From Lachnospiraceae bacterium (GTDB lineage Bacteria; Bacillota; Clostridia; Lachnospirales; Lachnospiraceae), in assembly GCA_016287095.1 (NCBI GenBank), contig JAEEVK010000016.1, positions 1-43,301 on the forward strand: DNA of 43,301 nucleotides, given 5' to 3'. Below the pieces are notes generated by a model. That model made no database searches and was not told where the DNA came from. It saw only the letters and a program-made list of their open reading frames with translations. Each line of letters begins with the position of its first letter. Positions within the stretch are counted from its first letter, which is position 1. A program made the translations under genes and the position numbers. Below, piece by piece: positions 42,204 through 43,301 of this stretch.

Positions 42204-43301
42204 TATGCACTCACCTTCCAATCAATTGATTTAGAGTATTCATCAAACAATCTTCTGTACAGTCCGTTATTTGCCATCAGTTCTTCATGCTTTCCGCTCT
42301 CTATAAGCTTACCGTCATCAAGCACAAATATCTTATCTGCATTTACAACAGTACTGAGTCTATGCGCTATCATGATCAACGTCTTATCTTTGGAAAGCTC
42401 CTCAAATGCAGCCTGTACCTTAGCCTCGTTATCAGGATCGGCAAATGCTGTGGCTTCATCAAGGATCAATATCGGAGAGTCTTTAAGTACCGCTCTTGCT
42501 ATAGTAATTCTCTGCTGCTCACCGCCTGACAGATAAGTTCCCTTCTCTCCTATAACGGTATCAATACCGTTAGGCAGCTTATTGATAATATCCATGCACT
42601 GTGCCTTTTCCAATGCTTTCATAACTTCTTCCCTTGATGCATCAGGCTTTGACATTTTTACATTCTCAAATATCGAAGCCTTGATCAAACGGCTGTCCTG
42701 GAATACAAATGAAACCATATCCATCAGCTTTTTCTGAGGCAGATCCTTTATATTCACACCGCCAACCTTTATCTCTCCTGCGGTTACATCAAAGAATCTG
42801 ACTATTAGCTCTGCAAGTGTAGTCTTGCCTGAACCTGACGGACCGACAAAAGCTACATGCTCGCCCTGCTTTATATTTAGAGACACATTGCTCAAAGCAT
42901 CCCTTGTTGCATCCTTGTATCTGTATGTTACCTTGTCAAGTTCTATGCTATTATCCTTAGCTGTTACATTTGTTTTACTCTCACTTAAAGGTTCCATGCT
43001 CATAATACCTTCCACACGCTTCATCGCATCAATCAGAGTCATTTCAGCTTCGCCTGAATATGCAATTTTTGTAAGAGTTACAGTTACAAGAGGTGTAACT
43101 ATGATATAATACATAATATCCAGGATATCTGAATTAAGCACTCCGTCTCTTGTAAACAGATATGCAGCTATTACTATAAAGATAAATACTGCATTAATGC
43201 ATGTCATAAATCCCATCATAGGAAATCTCAAATGCATGGTATAATCCGTGGTCCATTTTCCATAACTGTCTATAGAAGCTTTAAATTTCTTGAATGAAAA
43301 G
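42203..43301 (-). CDS. ABC transporter, fused membrane and ATPase half (first of a pair), 5' end cut by window
   Basis: The open frame continues to the window edge, so the start lies beyond base 43301. Visible are the last membrane helices and the complete ATPase: Walker A GPSGSGKTT, signature LSGGEQQR, Walker B ILILDEATAFADPDNE and IAHRL. The D-loop AFAD replaces the usual ASLD; this variant is seen in exporter-fold ABC proteins that import siderophores (YbtPQ and IrtAB group). So an iron- or metallophore-uptake role is possible, but an exporter cannot be excluded. Confidence 0.9.
   Translation of the reverse strand, partial: FSFKKFKASIDSYGKWTTDYTMHLRFPMMGFMTCINAVFIFIVIAAYLFTRDGVLNSDILDIMYYIIVTPLVTVTLTKIAYSGEAEMTLIDAMKRVEGIMSMEPLSESKTNVTAKDNSIELDKVTYRYKDATRDALSNVSLNIKQGEHVAFVGPSGSGKTTLAELIVRFFDVTAGEIKVGGVNIKDLPQKKLMDMVSFVFQDSRLIKASIFENVKMSKPDASREEVMKALEKAQCMDIINKLPNGIDTVIGEKGTYLSGGEQQRITIARAVLKDSPILILDEATAFADPDNEAKVQAAFEELSKDKTLIMIAHRLSTVVNADKIFVLDDGKLIESGKHEELMANNGLYRRLFDEYSKSIDWKVSA

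Noticed and set aside
41386-42234. A 282-codon open frame on the plus strand
   Set aside because: It is antisense to the ABC half-transporter, has no ribosome site and no family-like sequence; it is a shadow of the real gene's codon bias.
1-43301. CRISPR array, tRNA or rRNA genes
   Set aside because: No regularly spaced repeat array, and no tRNA or rRNA sequence, was recognised by reading; a dedicated tRNA search was not possible.

Overview
The window looks like chromosome from a low-GC Clostridia bacterium, most likely a gut or rumen Lachnospiraceae (Butyrivibrio/Eubacterium/Roseburia-like). This is inferred from the AT-rich intergenic DNA, strong AGGAGG-type ribosome sites, near-consensus TTGACA/TATAAT promoters, and the gene set (clostridial GltBD, GHKL/LytTR two-component pair, GAF-GGDEF proteins, FtsX exporters). 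No rRNA, tRNA or CRISPR array was seen.

Left part (1-22.5 kb): a nitrogen island. Reading right to left on the minus strand are: an ammonium channel with a fused C-terminal PII domain (15.8-17.5 kb); an IS110-family element (about 14.0-15.5 kb); a gamma-glutamyl-GABA hydrolase and a PucR regulator; a glutamine/polar amino acid ABC importer followed by a cytidylate-kinase-like protein, a class III aminotransferase and an iron alcohol dehydrogenase (plausibly GABA to 4-hydroxybutyrate); a RelA/SpoT-domain protein; and gltD-gltB (glutamate synthase, gltB cut by the window start). Divergent from amtB on the plus strand are glutamine-dependent NAD synthetase (nadE) and a degenerate KaiC-like/PEP-synthase-like protein.

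The main discovery is in the leaders. Five transcription units (gltDB, the RelA-like gene, the ABC importer operon, amtB-PII, nadE) each have a near-consensus promoter. Each promoter is followed at once by one or two copies of the same RNA element: a short stem capped by a hexaloop AANGGY (A at loop position 1, G at position 4). The loop bases are also the 5' arm of an intrinsic-terminator-like hairpin. There are seven copies in five leaders. This resembles the hairpins bound by ANTAR antitermination proteins and would wire the island into one nitrogen regulon read out by transcript termination. Three leaders carry only one hairpin, which differs from the known dual-hairpin ANTAR site.

Middle part (22.6-32.2 kb), minus strand: CopA copper ATPase with a C-terminal metal-binding domain that has its own internal ribosome site and start (nested CopZ); a TetR regulator; an FtsX/LolD-type exporter pair with two ATATGAA operators around a perfect promoter; a GAF-GGDEF protein; a LURP-one-related protein; and an acidic-tailed lipoprotein.

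Right part (32.3-43.3 kb): a NaChBac-type voltage-gated channel and a three-helix membrane protein behind four helically phased GGCACAAA repeats; a LytTR/GHKL two-component system without a visible peptide gene; an ABC-2 exporter with a TetR regulator and CGGTYAAT operators; a second GAF-GGDEF paralogue; and a heterodimeric ABC pair (second gene cut by the window end) with a D-loop like those of siderophore-type importers.
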